Shown: piece by piece, positions 26,228 to 34,430 of the stretch | Layout of the letters: each line of letters opens with the position of its first letter | Numbering within the stretch: the stretch's first letter is position 1 | From: Kosakonia sp. SMBL-WEM22 | GTDB taxonomy: Bacteria; Pseudomonadota; Gammaproteobacteria; Enterobacterales; Enterobacteriaceae | Assembly (NCBI RefSeq): GCF_014490785.1 | Contig: NZ_CP051488.1 | Coordinates: 2,046,001 to 2,110,000, forward strand | Direction: 5' to 3' | Length of the DNA: 64,000 nt | The notes under the pieces: generated by a model | The model's input: the letters and a program-made list of their open reading frames with translations, nothing else | Databases searched by the model: none | What the model was told of the DNA's origin: nothing | Made by a program: the position numbers and the translations under genes

Positions 26228-26258
26228 AAAAAGCCGACTCTGTGGGGTCGGCTTTTTA
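26228..26258 (+). terminator. Intrinsic terminator of the dCache MCP gene
   Basis: Stem AAGCCGAC with GTCGGCTT around TCTGTGGG, followed by a T-run, five bases after the stop codon. The A-run before the stem makes it potentially bidirectional. Confidence 0.85.
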
Positions 26259-26380
26259 CTCTCTTGCGCCTGTCGCTTGTGCTTTCCACTTCTTTCCGCT
26301 TCTTTATCTTTGATTCAAAAGCCCTTTATCTGTCTCCCCGCGTAATAAACAAAAAGGATAAAAGTAATAGCTTGACCAAA

Positions 26381-26398
26381 GTAGAACGATCGTTCTAC
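26381..26398. promoter_or_regulatory. TetR-type operator, perfect 18-bp palindrome
   Basis: GTAGAACGATCGTTCTAC is a perfect palindrome ending nine bases before the TetR start codon. Position and symmetry indicate autoregulation and control of the downstream DUF1348 gene. Confidence 0.8.
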
Positions 26399-26407
26399 CA
26401 TCAGCCC

Positions 26408-26974
26408 ATGAACAAAAACATAACCAATACACGCGAGAAAATTCTCGCCACCGCTGAAGAGCTTATCTATCAGAACGGTATTCATGCCACCGGGATGGAT
26501 CTGCTGGTGAAGACGTCCGGCGTAGCGCGAAAAAGTATCTATCACCATTTCACCAATAAGGATGAAGTGGCTGCCGCGGCGCTTAATGCGCGTGACGTAC
26601 GCTGGATGGCGTGGTTCAGGCGTGAGTGCGACAAAGCACAGACGCCGCGCGAGCGCATCCTGAATATCTTTACCGTGCTTAAACGCTGGTTCGAATCGGA
26701 AGGCTATCGCGGCTGCGCGTTTATCAACACCGCGGGCGAAGTGGGGAATCCGGACGATCCGGTTCGTCAAATTGCCAGGCTGCACAAACAGAAACTGCTC
26801 GACTATCTGCTTGAGCTTACCGGGCAGTTAAATACGCCGCAGCCATTACCCTTGGCCAGACAGTTACTGATCCTGATTGAAGGCGCTATCACTATGTCGC
26901 GCGTAATGGGCGACTACCGCGCCGCCGATGAGGCAAGAGAGGTCGCTCAGCTATTACTGAAACAGATCCCGTAG
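26408..26974 (+). CDS. TetR family regulator
   Basis: A 188-residue repressor. The N-terminal DNA-binding domain is REKILATAEELIYQNGIHAT, then GMDLLVKTSGVARKSIYHHF with the recognition helix ending SIYHHFTNKDEV. The rest is the helical ligand-binding domain, with the GCAFINTAGEVGNPDDPVR segment typical of the YcdC/TetR_C_33-like group. The ATG at 26408 is used; longer frames run back into the MCP gene. A perfect palindrome sits just upstream. It is probably co-transcribed with the DUF1348 gene 64 bases downstream. Confidence 0.85.
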   Translation: MNKNITNTREKILATAEELIYQNGIHATGMDLLVKTSGVARKSIYHHFTNKDEVAAAALNARDVRWMAWFRRECDKAQTPRERILNIFTVLKRWFESEGYRGCAFINTAGEVGNPDDPVRQIARLHKQKLLDYLLELTGQLNTPQPLPLARQLLILIEGAITMSRVMGDYRAADEAREVAQLLLKQIP

Positions 26975-27038
26975 CCGGGATCTCTGTTCCAAAGATGCAA
27001 CACTCACCGATCTATCCACTTATTCTGGAGGCACTACC

Positions 27039-27515
27039 ATGTCTGATTCACACACTCGTCCGCCACTGCCGCCGTTTACCCGCGAGTCAGCCCTTGAGAA
27101 AGTCAGGCTTGCTGAAGATGGCTGGAACAGCCGCGACGCCGAAAAAGTGTCGCTTGCTTACTCTCTGGATACCCAATGGCGCAACCGGACAGAGTTTGCC
27201 AATAATCGTGAAGAGGCGAGGGCGTTTCTTGAGCGTAAGTGGAAAAAGGAGCTTGAGTACCGTCTGATCAAGGAGCTGTGGGCCTTTGATGGCGATCGCA
27301 TCGCTGTTCGCTATGCCTATGAGTGGCGCGATGACTCCGGGAACTGGTTTCGCTCCTACGGCAATGAAAACTGGGAGTTTGGGGAAGATGGGCTGATGCA
27401 CCACCGCTATGCCTGTATTAATGACATGCCGATCAAAGAGAGCGAGCGGAAGTTCCACTGGCCGCTGGGGCGTCGTCCGGACGATCATCCGGGATTATCC
27501 GCGCTGGGCCTGTAA
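27039..27515 (+). CDS. DUF1348 family (NTF2-like) protein
   Basis: A 158-residue cytoplasmic protein with the SnoaL/NTF2-like cone fold of DUF1348. It shows PLPPFTRESALEKVRLAEDG, SLDTQWRNRTEFANNREEAR, then FLERKWKKELEYRLIKELWA and the closing GRRPDDHPGLS. Its length is normal. Members are widespread but unassigned; the fold suits a small-molecule isomerase or binding protein. GGAGG precedes the ATG. It follows a TetR regulator and is likely repressed by it. Confidence 0.85.
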   Translation: MSDSHTRPPLPPFTRESALEKVRLAEDGWNSRDAEKVSLAYSLDTQWRNRTEFANNREEARAFLERKWKKELEYRLIKELWAFDGDRIAVRYAYEWRDDSGNWFRSYGNENWEFGEDGLMHHRYACINDMPIKESERKFHWPLGRRPDDHPGLSALGL

Positions 27516-27566
27516 CTCTTCGGGCATCCCTCACTGGGTGCCCGGCTGCTTTGTTTTACGTTAATG

Positions 27567-27998
27567 TTATTCAACTTTTTGGCTGTAGATATCAGGCCGG
27601 CTAATGGACCATGTGTAATTTTGCTGATTTACCGGCTGATAGCCAAACTTTTCATAAAGCCATGGCGCGGTTGTGGTGAATAACACGATTGTACGAAGCT
27701 TTTCAAACACCGGATGACGATGAATAGATTCCATAAGCCATCTTCCTAACCCTTCGCCCTGGTGCTCCTCCAGGACATAGACATCACACAGGTAAGCGAA
27801 AGTCGCGTGATCCGTTACCATGCGAGCAAACCCTATCTGGGTTTCGTGGCGATAAAGCCCAAAGTTAAGACTGTTTGCAACTGAAACCGTGACGGTTTCA
27901 ATATCGATACCTTTTGCCCATTTGGATCTCGTCAAATAGTGGTGCACTGCCGGTATATCCAGTTTTTCTTTGTCTGTACTAATCAGAAAATCGTTCAT
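27567..27998 (-). CDS. GNAT acetyltransferase
   Basis: A GNAT enzyme of about 143 residues: NFGLYRHETQIGFARMVTDH, CDVYVLEEHQGEGLGRWLME with the acetyl-CoA loop (HQGEGLGRWL), then LFTTTAPWLYEKFGYQPV. The start MNDFLIS at 27998 follows homologues; a GTG at 28028 has a better ribosome site (AGGTG) and would add ten residues. A decayed partial copy lies at 12905-13250. Substrate unknown. Flanking sequence after the gene (CACTGGATCTGGCTG at about 28093) is part of the shared block. Confidence 0.85.
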   Translation of the reverse strand: MNDFLISTDKEKLDIPAVHHYLTRSKWAKGIDIETVTVSVANSLNFGLYRHETQIGFARMVTDHATFAYLCDVYVLEEHQGEGLGRWLMESIHRHPVFEKLRTIVLFTTTAPWLYEKFGYQPVNQQNYTWSISRPDIYSQKVE

Positions 27999-28184
27999 GC
28001 GCCATTCATGTATCGCTGAAGTGTTCACGCTCACACCTGCCAATATGATGTTGGGGAACTGAACATTATCACTATCTGCACGCCATTAACCCCCACTGGA
28101 TCTGGCTGGCTTTTTTATGCAGTTTGAAACGTCAGCACCCAGACATACTCTTCGCAGCAGCTCTTTTATGACTCGATACGCACG

Positions 28185-28772
28185 CTATTTAACTGGCCGT
28201 AATCCGCGAAGCAGCAGATTCAGCGCGGCAATGCCTTGCGCGAGGCGCGTATCGCTTTCATCGCTATCGGCAATCCAGAACGCGGCTTCAGCCAGGCTTC
28301 CGTAAATCAGCGAAGCCAGCCCCTCCGGATCGGCCTCTTCAATCACGCCCTGCTGAATGAGATCGCGGATCAGGGCCTGCATGGATTGCACGCAATGGCG
28401 TTGTGACTCAGGGGAGAAACCGCCCAGCACGGCTTTTGCATCACGCAACATAATGCGCTGAAACTCAGGCTCCAGCGCCATCTCAAGGCAGGCCCGGCAA
28501 CGGCTGCAAAAACCCTCCCATGGATCGGCCGCACTTTCCGAAATCTCTTGTAGGCGTTGATCCATTTCGTCATCAATTTGCTCTACTACCGCGGCCAGTA
28601 AGCCCTTTTTATCCCCGAAGTGATAATAGAGCGCACCGCGCGTCAGCCCAGCTTGAGCAGTCAGATCATCCATTGAGGTTTCAGCGAAGCCATGCTCTTT
28701 AAAAAATTGGCGGGCAGTTGTCAGCAATGTCGCTCTTGTCTCTTCCATCTCGGCACGGGTACGGCGGACCAT
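28185..28772 (-). CDS. TetR/AcrR family regulator of the divergent MFS pair
   Basis: A 195-residue repressor with a classic AcrR-like start: RATLLTTARQFFKEHGFAET, then SMDDLTAQAGLTRGALYYHF and GDKKGLLAAVVEQIDDEM. The C-terminal domain contains FQRIMLRDAKAVLGG, common in regulators of drug pumps. It is divergent from two MFS genes with 135 bases between. Two inverted repeats of the form CATACG...CGTATG lie in that gap, so it likely represses both directions. Inducer unknown. Confidence 0.88.
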   Translation of the reverse strand: MVRRTRAEMEETRATLLTTARQFFKEHGFAETSMDDLTAQAGLTRGALYYHFGDKKGLLAAVVEQIDDEMDQRLQEISESAADPWEGFCSRCRACLEMALEPEFQRIMLRDAKAVLGGFSPESQRHCVQSMQALIRDLIQQGVIEEADPEGLASLIYGSLAEAAFWIADSDESDTRLAQGIAALNLLLRGLRPVK

Positions 28773-28808
28773 GATTTTTCCTTTACATACGCAATGAATG
28801 ATTGTTTA

Positions 28809-28823
28809 CATACGCAGCGTATG
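28809..28823. promoter_or_regulatory. TetR operator copy 1
   Basis: CATACGCAGCGTATG: perfect arms of seven bases around one base, midway between the divergent genes. Confidence 0.7.
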
Positions 28824-28839
28824 AATATAGAATTGTTTT

Positions 28840-28856
28840 TCATACGCCTTGTATGA
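28840..28856. promoter_or_regulatory. TetR operator copy 2
   Basis: TCATACGCCTTGTATGA: near-palindrome with the same CATACG arm, 24 bases from copy 1 centre to centre window. A further half site CATACGCAATGAATG lies at about 28787-28801. Confidence 0.6.
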
Positions 28857-28907
28857 ATTGTCCCTTTGCCACGGCGTTGTGGCAAGCAAATGCTACCGGA
28901 GAATGAG

Positions 28908-30104
28908 ATGGCAACGCTCTATCGAGACCTTTTTTCTGTCCCTGGAACCGGCCGTTTTACGGCGGCTGGCCTGCTTGCGAGACTGCCATTGCCGATGGCG
29001 GGCATCGGCATCATCACGCTGTTTTCGCAAAAGCAGGGCACCTTTGGCGTGGCGGGCGCAATTGCCGCCACGTTTGTGCTGGCCTACGCGCTGCTCTCAC
29101 CGCAGATCTCTCGTTATGTTGACCGCTATGGGCAATCCCGCGTTTTACCTGTGGCGACCGCGATCAGCATTGCCGGCTTTTTCATTCTGATTGTCGGCTC
29201 TCACTGGAACGTGACCAGTTGGGTGCTGTTTCCGGGGGCCTTTCTTGCCGGATTTATGCCCAGCATATCAGCCATGATAAGAGCGCGCTGGACGGCGCTC
29301 TATCGGAGCGATCCGCGACTGCAGACAGCCTATTCCCTTGAAACAGTGCTTGATGAGTTGACCTTTATCATGGGCGCGCCTCTCTCTATCGCCCTCTCCA
29401 TTATGTTGTTTCCGCAGGCAGGCCTACTGCTGGCTGTACTTTTGCTCTTTTCGGGCGTTTTCGCCCTGGTGATCCTGCGTGGCACGGAACCGCCAACGGT
29501 GACAATGTCGCGCGCCACGGCGGCAGAGGGTTCAGTCATTGGCATGAAAAGCGTAAGGCTGCTGGCTCTGCTGATGATGGGAATGGGGATGATTGTCGGC
29601 ACCGTCGACATTGTCAGCATTGCTTACGCCGGAGAGTGGGGGCATCCGGCGGCGGCCAGCCTGATTTTAGCCGCATATGCCGTTGGCTCTTGCCTGGCCG
29701 GGTTGTTGTTCGGTTCGTTACGCTTAAAAACCCCTCTCAGCCGCCTGTTATGGCTGGGCGGGCTGGCAACCGCAGCAACCACCGTTCCTTTGCTTTTCGT
29801 GGCAAACCTCACCGCCCTGACCGTCGCCGTGTTGGTGGCGGGTCTCTTCTTTGCTCCCACAATGATTGTCGCCATGTCGCTTGTTGAGCGGCAGGTATCA
29901 GAACATCAGCTTACAGAAGGCATGACCTGGCTGCTCGCCGGGCTGAATATCGGCGTTGCATTGGGCGCAGCTATAGCCGGTCAGGTGGTGGACAGCGGCG
30001 GAGCGCGACAGGGATTCTCCGTTGCCCTCTGTGCGGGCATTGCTGTGTTGCTGATAGCATCTCTGACCCATTTCACCTTGCGTAATCAGGATCATTGCGC
30101 CTGA
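28908..30104 (+). CDS. MFS transporter (12 TM), first of a pair
   Basis: A 398-residue major-facilitator protein with about 12 membrane segments. It starts MATLYRDLFSVPGTGRFTAA and has the loop 2-3 motif as SPQISRYVDRYGQSRVLPVA, which corresponds to G.L.DR.GRR. A second-half helix pair shows the YAVGSCLAGLLFGSLRLKTP loop. The start at 28908 has CGGAGA six bases upstream. It is 27 bases from the next MFS gene and divergent from a TetR gene, so it is likely a drug or metabolite exporter induced by the TetR ligand. Substrate unknown. Confidence 0.85.
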   Translation: MATLYRDLFSVPGTGRFTAAGLLARLPLPMAGIGIITLFSQKQGTFGVAGAIAATFVLAYALLSPQISRYVDRYGQSRVLPVATAISIAGFFILIVGSHWNVTSWVLFPGAFLAGFMPSISAMIRARWTALYRSDPRLQTAYSLETVLDELTFIMGAPLSIALSIMLFPQAGLLLAVLLLFSGVFALVILRGTEPPTVTMSRATAAEGSVIGMKSVRLLALLMMGMGMIVGTVDIVSIAYAGEWGHPAAASLILAAYAVGSCLAGLLFGSLRLKTPLSRLLWLGGLATAATTVPLLFVANLTALTVAVLVAGLFFAPTMIVAMSLVERQVSEHQLTEGMTWLLAGLNIGVALGAAIAGQVVDSGGARQGFSVALCAGIAVLLIASLTHFTLRNQDHCA

Positions 30105-30131
30105 CAGGGCGCTCACATAAGGAACTGCATA

Positions 30132-31310
30132 ATGAGTACTTTCTCAGGCGCGACGCAGGTTCGCAGTTTATGGACGCCGGTTCTTGCGGTGGGTCTGGCA
30201 ACCTTCTCTGTAGTGACGACGGAAATGCTGCCGGTAGGGTTGCTGACCTCCATCGCCGCGACCCTCTTTGTCACCACAGGCAGTGCGGGGCTGGTGATCT
30301 CTCTGCCCGCGCTGCTTGCTGCGTTATTCGCGCCCTTCGTGGTGATTGCGTCGGGGGGCATCGATCGGCGTTTGATACTGTGTGGTCTGCTGGCGCTGCT
30401 GATAGTGGCGAACCTGGCCTCGGCGCTAGCATCCAGCCTGACCATGATGCTGATGGCACGAGCCCTTGTTGGCTTATGCATGGGCGGAATCTGGGCTATC
30501 GCGGGTGGTCTGGCGGCGCGCCTGGTGCCGGAAAAATCGGTTGGCCTGGCGACATCGATTATCTTCGGCGGTGTGGCGGCCGCATCGGTACTCGGCGTAC
30601 CACTGGGGGCATTCATTGGCGATGCAATCGGGTGGCGTTGGGCTTTTGGCGGCATGGCGCTTTTTAGCACGCTGGTACTGGTGCTGCATCTTGCTGTTAT
30701 CCCGCCGTTGCCTGTGGCCGCCTCAGTGAAGGTCGGCCAGTTCATTGCGCAACTGACTAACCGCACATTAGTGGCAGGTTTGCTCCTGACGCTGTTACTG
30801 GTTACCAGCCATTTTGCGGCCTTTACCTTCATACGCCCGCTGTTGATCTCAGTATCAGGATTTCATACCCAGTGGATTTGGGCGATCCTCTTCGCGTACG
30901 GTATCGCCGGCATTATAGGTAATTTCCTTGTGGGTATCGGGGCCGCCCGCAACACCACGCGCACGCTAATGGTGGTGGCAACTGCATTGGCCTTAACGCC
31001 GGTGATCTTCCTGAGCGCAGGGCAGACGGTCGCGGGTGGCGGGGCGATTTTGATTTTCTGGGGGCTGGCATACGGTGGGCTCTCCGTCGGGCTGATGACC
31101 TGGATGATGAAAGCCGCTCCCGACGCCGTTGAGATAGCCGCAGCCCTTTATGTCGGCATATTTAATATTGGCATTGCGACAGGGGCATGGGTTGGCGGGG
31201 AGCTTGTTGATGCGTTAACGCTTACCGCGCCTTTGTGGCTTGCCAGCGCATTAGCGATTGCTGCTCTGTTATTAACCATGATGTCGAGTCGTATCTCTGC
31301 CCGAAGATAA
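30132..31310 (+). CDS. MFS transporter (DHA1/AraJ-like), second of a pair
   Basis: A 392-residue DHA1-type MFS protein. The first helix has ATFSVVTTEMLPVGLLTSIA, the hallmark of the AraJ/SotB/YdhP sugar-and-drug efflux group (TTE..P.GLL..IA). It continues with LLAALFAPFVVIASGGIDRR and RALVGLCMGGIWAIAGGLAA. Twelve segments are apparent. AAGGA lies eight bases before the ATG. Two adjacent MFS genes under one TetR regulator are unusual; they may export different forms of a compound or act as import and export partners. Confidence 0.88.
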   Translation: MSTFSGATQVRSLWTPVLAVGLATFSVVTTEMLPVGLLTSIAATLFVTTGSAGLVISLPALLAALFAPFVVIASGGIDRRLILCGLLALLIVANLASALASSLTMMLMARALVGLCMGGIWAIAGGLAARLVPEKSVGLATSIIFGGVAAASVLGVPLGAFIGDAIGWRWAFGGMALFSTLVLVLHLAVIPPLPVAASVKVGQFIAQLTNRTLVAGLLLTLLLVTSHFAAFTFIRPLLISVSGFHTQWIWAILFAYGIAGIIGNFLVGIGAARNTTRTLMVVATALALTPVIFLSAGQTVAGGGAILIFWGLAYGGLSVGLMTWMMKAAPDAVEIAAALYVGIFNIGIATGAWVGGELVDALTLTAPLWLASALAIAALLLTMMSSRISARR

Positions 31311-31316
31311 CTGTAG

Positions 31317-31340
31317 CGCCCCCCAGAATCAGGGGGCATC
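31317..31340. terminator. GC-rich hairpin between convergent genes
   Basis: GCCCCC and GGGGGC around CAGAATCA, between the stop codons of the MFS and isochorismatase-type genes. No long T-run, so terminator activity is probable only from context. Confidence 0.5.
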
Positions 31341-31345
31341 ATCCT

Positions 31346-31897
31346 TCAGGCACTTTTGTCAGAGCCAAAATGCCATTCAGCGGTGGTCGAAAGCGTTACG
31401 AACGGCCCACCGAGCGTGGCATTGTGATGGCTGATGATGTCACTTGCTGACAAGCATTCGCTATCCATAGTGGTGTGCGCATCTGAAATCAGCACGGTTT
31501 TGAAGCCCCGCTCCGGCGCTGCCCTGCAGGTCGTATCAACACAAAACTCTGTTTTCATGCCGGCAATAACCAGCTGTTTTACGCCTGCCTGCTCGAGGTG
31601 ATGCAGCAGGGTCGTATCCCGAAAACAGCTGGGGTACTTTTTAACAAAGATGATATCCCGCCCGGCATCAACATCCATTTCCGCTATCAGTTGTGTTAGC
31701 GGGCTCTGCTCTGAGAAGGGCGAGTCATCTGGTCCGGTGTGGCGGGCAAAAAAGATCGGCACCCGATCCTGTCTCGCTTTAGCAATCAGCAGGCAAATAT
31801 TCTCCAGCACGCTGTCTGCGGAGTGTGGGGCAACAGGGCCACGGAAAAGCCCCTGCTGCATATCGATAACCAAAAGTGCATTGTCAGATGAAATCAT
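31346..31897 (-). CDS. Isochorismatase-family cysteine hydrolase
   Basis: A 183-residue hydrolase of the isochorismatase fold. The catalytic triad of the cysteine type is visible: Asp12 in ALLVIDMQQGLF, Lys86 in IIFVKKYPSCF and Cys119 in AGMKTEFCVDTTCR. With the nucleophile Cys present it is expected to be an amidase-type enzyme (nicotinamidase, N-carbamoylsarcosine amidase or similar), not isochorismatase itself, which lacks the Cys. The cis-peptide residues before Cys follow the family. A short leader-like ORF precedes it on the same strand. Confidence 0.85.
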   Translation of the reverse strand: MISSDNALLVIDMQQGLFRGPVAPHSADSVLENICLLIAKARQDRVPIFFARHTGPDDSPFSEQSPLTQLIAEMDVDAGRDIIFVKKYPSCFRDTTLLHHLEQAGVKQLVIAGMKTEFCVDTTCRAAPERGFKTVLISDAHTTMDSECLSASDIISHHNATLGGPFVTLSTTAEWHFGSDKSA

Positions 31898-31975
31898 GAT
31901 GTGTCTCCATTCAGCATGTTATGAACGGAGAGATCGTTTTCCCCGTCCGGTTTGGCGGGGGCGAGGATCTGTTTG

Positions 31976-32059
31976 TCAGAATTCAGTCACAGATAACTCC
32001 ACACCGCCGCAAGGCCCGGTGGTGGTGGTGGTCGTGATTGAGTGAACTGACATAATCAT
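31976..32059 (-). CDS. Threonine-rich leader-peptide-like ORF
   Basis: A 27-codon frame, MIMSVHSITTTTTTGPCGGV then ELSVTEF, with six consecutive threonine codons (one ACG, five ACC). AAAGG lies six bases before its ATG at 32059. It ends 78 bases upstream of the isochorismatase-type gene on the same strand. Between them a hairpin (CCCCGCC, AAACC, GGACGGGG at about 31947-31966) can form. The layout resembles amino-acid attenuators, but no T-run follows the hairpin. Whether it is translated is not known. Confidence 0.45.
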   Translation of the reverse strand: MIMSVHSITTTTTTGPCGGVELSVTEF

Positions 32060-32260
32060 TTCTGGCCTTTAGTGATGCGTTAACGATTAAAACAGCAAAG
32101 AGAAAGATGACAGAAGTGCCTCTTCGCTTATAACACCAGGCAAATAACGTTTTCAATCTCTAATCTGAACAACGCTCATTTAAAAATGGCACGAACGGAA
32201 AGATGCCATCCCGCCTCCTCATGTATATCTCCCTTCACCGAGAAAAAAGAGGAGATGAAG

Positions 32261-33007
32261 ATGCTGAAAGGTAAAAGAGCAGTTATTACCGGCGGGGGCA
32301 GGGGATTTGGCCAGGCGCTCTGCGTATGGCTGGCGCGAGAGGGCGTTGAAGTCGATTTTTCCGCGCGGCGGGCTGAGGATATTGAGAAAACCTGCGGCAT
32401 CATTACCGCGGAGGGCGGCGTCGCAAGAGGGTATCTCTGCGATTTAGCCCAGCCTGAATCCCTCTCTCACTTTGCCGATCGGCTGTTAGGGTCAGACAAG
32501 CCCATCGACATGTTGATCCTCAATGCTGCGCAGTGGTTGTCAGGCACCTTAGACGAGCAGCCTGCGGCAGACATTATCACGACCATCAACTCTGGCGTGA
32601 CAGGGTCGATTCTGCTGACGCAAGCATTGCTGCCAGGGCTCCGGCGATCAGAGAGTGCGGATATCGTCGCGATTATCTCTTCATGCGGCATCCCGAACTT
32701 TACGGACTCCATTGCCCACCCCGCGTTTTTCGCCAGCAAGCATGGGCTTAGCGGGTTTATCACGAAACTCTCTCAGCAGCTCAGCGAAGAAAATATTCGG
32801 GTTACCGGCCTCTATCCACCCGATTTCGAAGTGACAGGATTAGACCCGCTTGCCGCGAGCCAGGCGAAAATGGGCGAGCGTCTGCTGAATGGGCGTTCGG
32901 TCTGGGAGACGATGCGTTTTGTGCTGACGCAGCCGCGAAGTTGCCATATCAGTCATATTTACTTCCAGGGGCCTACCCGCGAAGCGCTGCGATGTGTTGT
33001 TCTTTAG
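32261..33007 (+). CDS. SDR family oxidoreductase
   Basis: A 248-residue short-chain dehydrogenase. The cofactor motif TGGGRGFG is at residues 10-17, a NAAQ replaces the usual NNAG, and the active site is atypical: serine in IISSCG, but the YxxxK motif appears as FFASKHG, with phenylalanine in place of the catalytic tyrosine. That casts doubt on normal oxidoreductase activity. The ATG at 32261 follows GAGGAG by six bases; an ATG two codons earlier overlaps that site. It lies 88 bases before the peroxidase gene. Substrate unknown. Confidence 0.8.
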   Translation: MLKGKRAVITGGGRGFGQALCVWLAREGVEVDFSARRAEDIEKTCGIITAEGGVARGYLCDLAQPESLSHFADRLLGSDKPIDMLILNAAQWLSGTLDEQPAADIITTINSGVTGSILLTQALLPGLRRSESADIVAIISSCGIPNFTDSIAHPAFFASKHGLSGFITKLSQQLSEENIRVTGLYPPDFEVTGLDPLAASQAKMGERLLNGRSVWETMRFVLTQPRSCHISHIYFQGPTREALRCVVL

Positions 33008-33095
33008 CCCCAACTTTGCAACCATGTGCCTCCACACATCTGCTGTTGCAACGCCCCGAGCGGCAATGTCGACTGTTCTGCTAAGAGGACCTCAT

Positions 33096-33578
33096 ATGAC
33101 CACGTTTCATCAACTTACCGCCACCAGCCTTAGCGGTGAGCCTGTTCCGATGGCCGACTATGCGGGGAAGGTGGTGCTGGTCGTTAATACCGCCAGCCAT
33201 TGCGGCTTCACGCCACAATATGCCGGTCTCGAAACGCTCTATCAGAAATATGCCGCCCAGGGGCTGGTGGTGCTGGGGTTTCCCTGCAACCAGTTTGGTA
33301 ACCAGGAGCCTGGCAGCGCGAATGACATCGCGCAGACCTGCCATATTAACTACGGTGTGAGCTTTCCGATGTTTGAAAAAGTCGAGGTCAACGGTACGGC
33401 CGCCCACCCGCTGTTTCATTACCTGAAAAAGGCGCTGCCCGGCATACTGGGGGAGCGAATCAAGTGGAACTTTACCAAGTTCCTGATTGGCCGCGACGGC
33501 AAACCGATCAAGCGTTTTGCGCCGTTTACCACGCCGGAGAAGATGGAAGCTGCGATCGTTTCTGCGCTTAAAAGCTGA
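33096..33578 (+). CDS. Glutathione peroxidase family thiol peroxidase
   Basis: A 160-residue peroxidase of the GPx family. The peroxidatic cysteine is Cys36 in ASHCGFTPQY. The second family motif GFPCNQFGNQEPG supplies glutamine, and KWNFTKFLIGRDG supplies the tryptophan and asparagine. As in other bacterial members, selenocysteine is replaced by cysteine, and thioredoxin is the more likely reductant. It is shorter than E. coli BtuE (183). AGAGG lies seven bases before the ATG at 33096. Probable role: removal of peroxides in the cytoplasm. Confidence 0.88.
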   Translation: MTTFHQLTATSLSGEPVPMADYAGKVVLVVNTASHCGFTPQYAGLETLYQKYAAQGLVVLGFPCNQFGNQEPGSANDIAQTCHINYGVSFPMFEKVEVNGTAAHPLFHYLKKALPGILGERIKWNFTKFLIGRDGKPIKRFAPFTTPEKMEAAIVSALKS

Positions 33579-33759
33579 GTTCAGTGCTTGGCCGAAGGCG
33601 TTATTTAACTTTGCGGGCAAAAACGCATTAGAAGAGTTGATGCGGCGGCAGGACAAGTCCGCTTTATGCAGGAGCGGATGTTGCGACAGCATGCAACCCC
33701 AACGGGTGTGCTTTAGGAACATTTATGTTAAGACCCTCTGGGAGAAGAAGGAGGTATTT

Positions 33760-34269
33760 ATGCGGGAAATAGTTGTGGTTCCATACGATGAAAAATGGCC
33801 CGAGATGTTCAACGTTGAAAGTTTTCTGATAAAAGCCCTGCTGGGCGACGTCGCTAAGAGTATTCATCATATTGGCAGTACGTCAGTTCCTGGCCTCTCA
33901 GCAAAGCCTGTGATTGATATCCTTCTGGAAGTTTCAGACATCAATGAACTGGATCAGTGTACCCCTGCAATGGTCAACGCCGGATACACTGCTCGCGGTG
34001 AAAACGGTATTACAGGACGACGGTATTTCATTAAGGGCGGCGATCAGCGTAGCCATCAGGTGCATGCGTTTTCAGTAGGGGATATTCAGATATTAAGACA
34101 TCTTGCTTTCCGTGATTACCTGAGAAAAAACAGAGCGGTTGCAAGGGATTACGCCGAAATAAAGCGTAGAGCAGTATTGTCATATAAGAACGATGCACAG
34201 CGTTATAGCGCATGCAAAACAGACTTTATTGAACATTATCTGCAACTTTCGCTGATGGAACGGGAATGA
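33760..34269 (+). CDS. GrpB/UPF0157 family protein
   Basis: A 169-residue GrpB-family protein of the nucleotidyltransferase superfamily. It has VVPYDEKWPEMFNVESFLIK, then HHIGSTSVPGLSAKPVIDIL, the family's most conserved stretch with GSTS and D.L, and RSHQVHAFSVGD. Function is not established; some members are fused to dephospho-CoA kinase. AGGAGG lies five bases before the ATG; an upstream in-frame extension is antisense debris. It stands alone between a peroxidase and a secreted protein gene. Confidence 0.88.
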   Translation: MREIVVVPYDEKWPEMFNVESFLIKALLGDVAKSIHHIGSTSVPGLSAKPVIDILLEVSDINELDQCTPAMVNAGYTARGENGITGRRYFIKGGDQRSHQVHAFSVGDIQILRHLAFRDYLRKNRAVARDYAEIKRRAVLSYKNDAQRYSACKTDFIEHYLQLSLMERE

Positions 34270-34430
34270 TAGATAATGAGTTTGTTACTGCGTTATTTCT
34301 TTTAACATAATACAAATGCTTACTCCTAAAAAGTCACCTCTGCGGCAGATTTTTCCTGTATTCGTTGTGAAATGTCTGCTTTGCGCTAAAAATGGGCGGA
34401 TTTAAAACCCATAACGGAGTGATATGACGA

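Noticed and set aside
31650..32045. Plus-strand frame ending in a valine run
   Set aside because: The opposite strand gives the better reading: a leader-like ORF with a ribosome site and threonine run.
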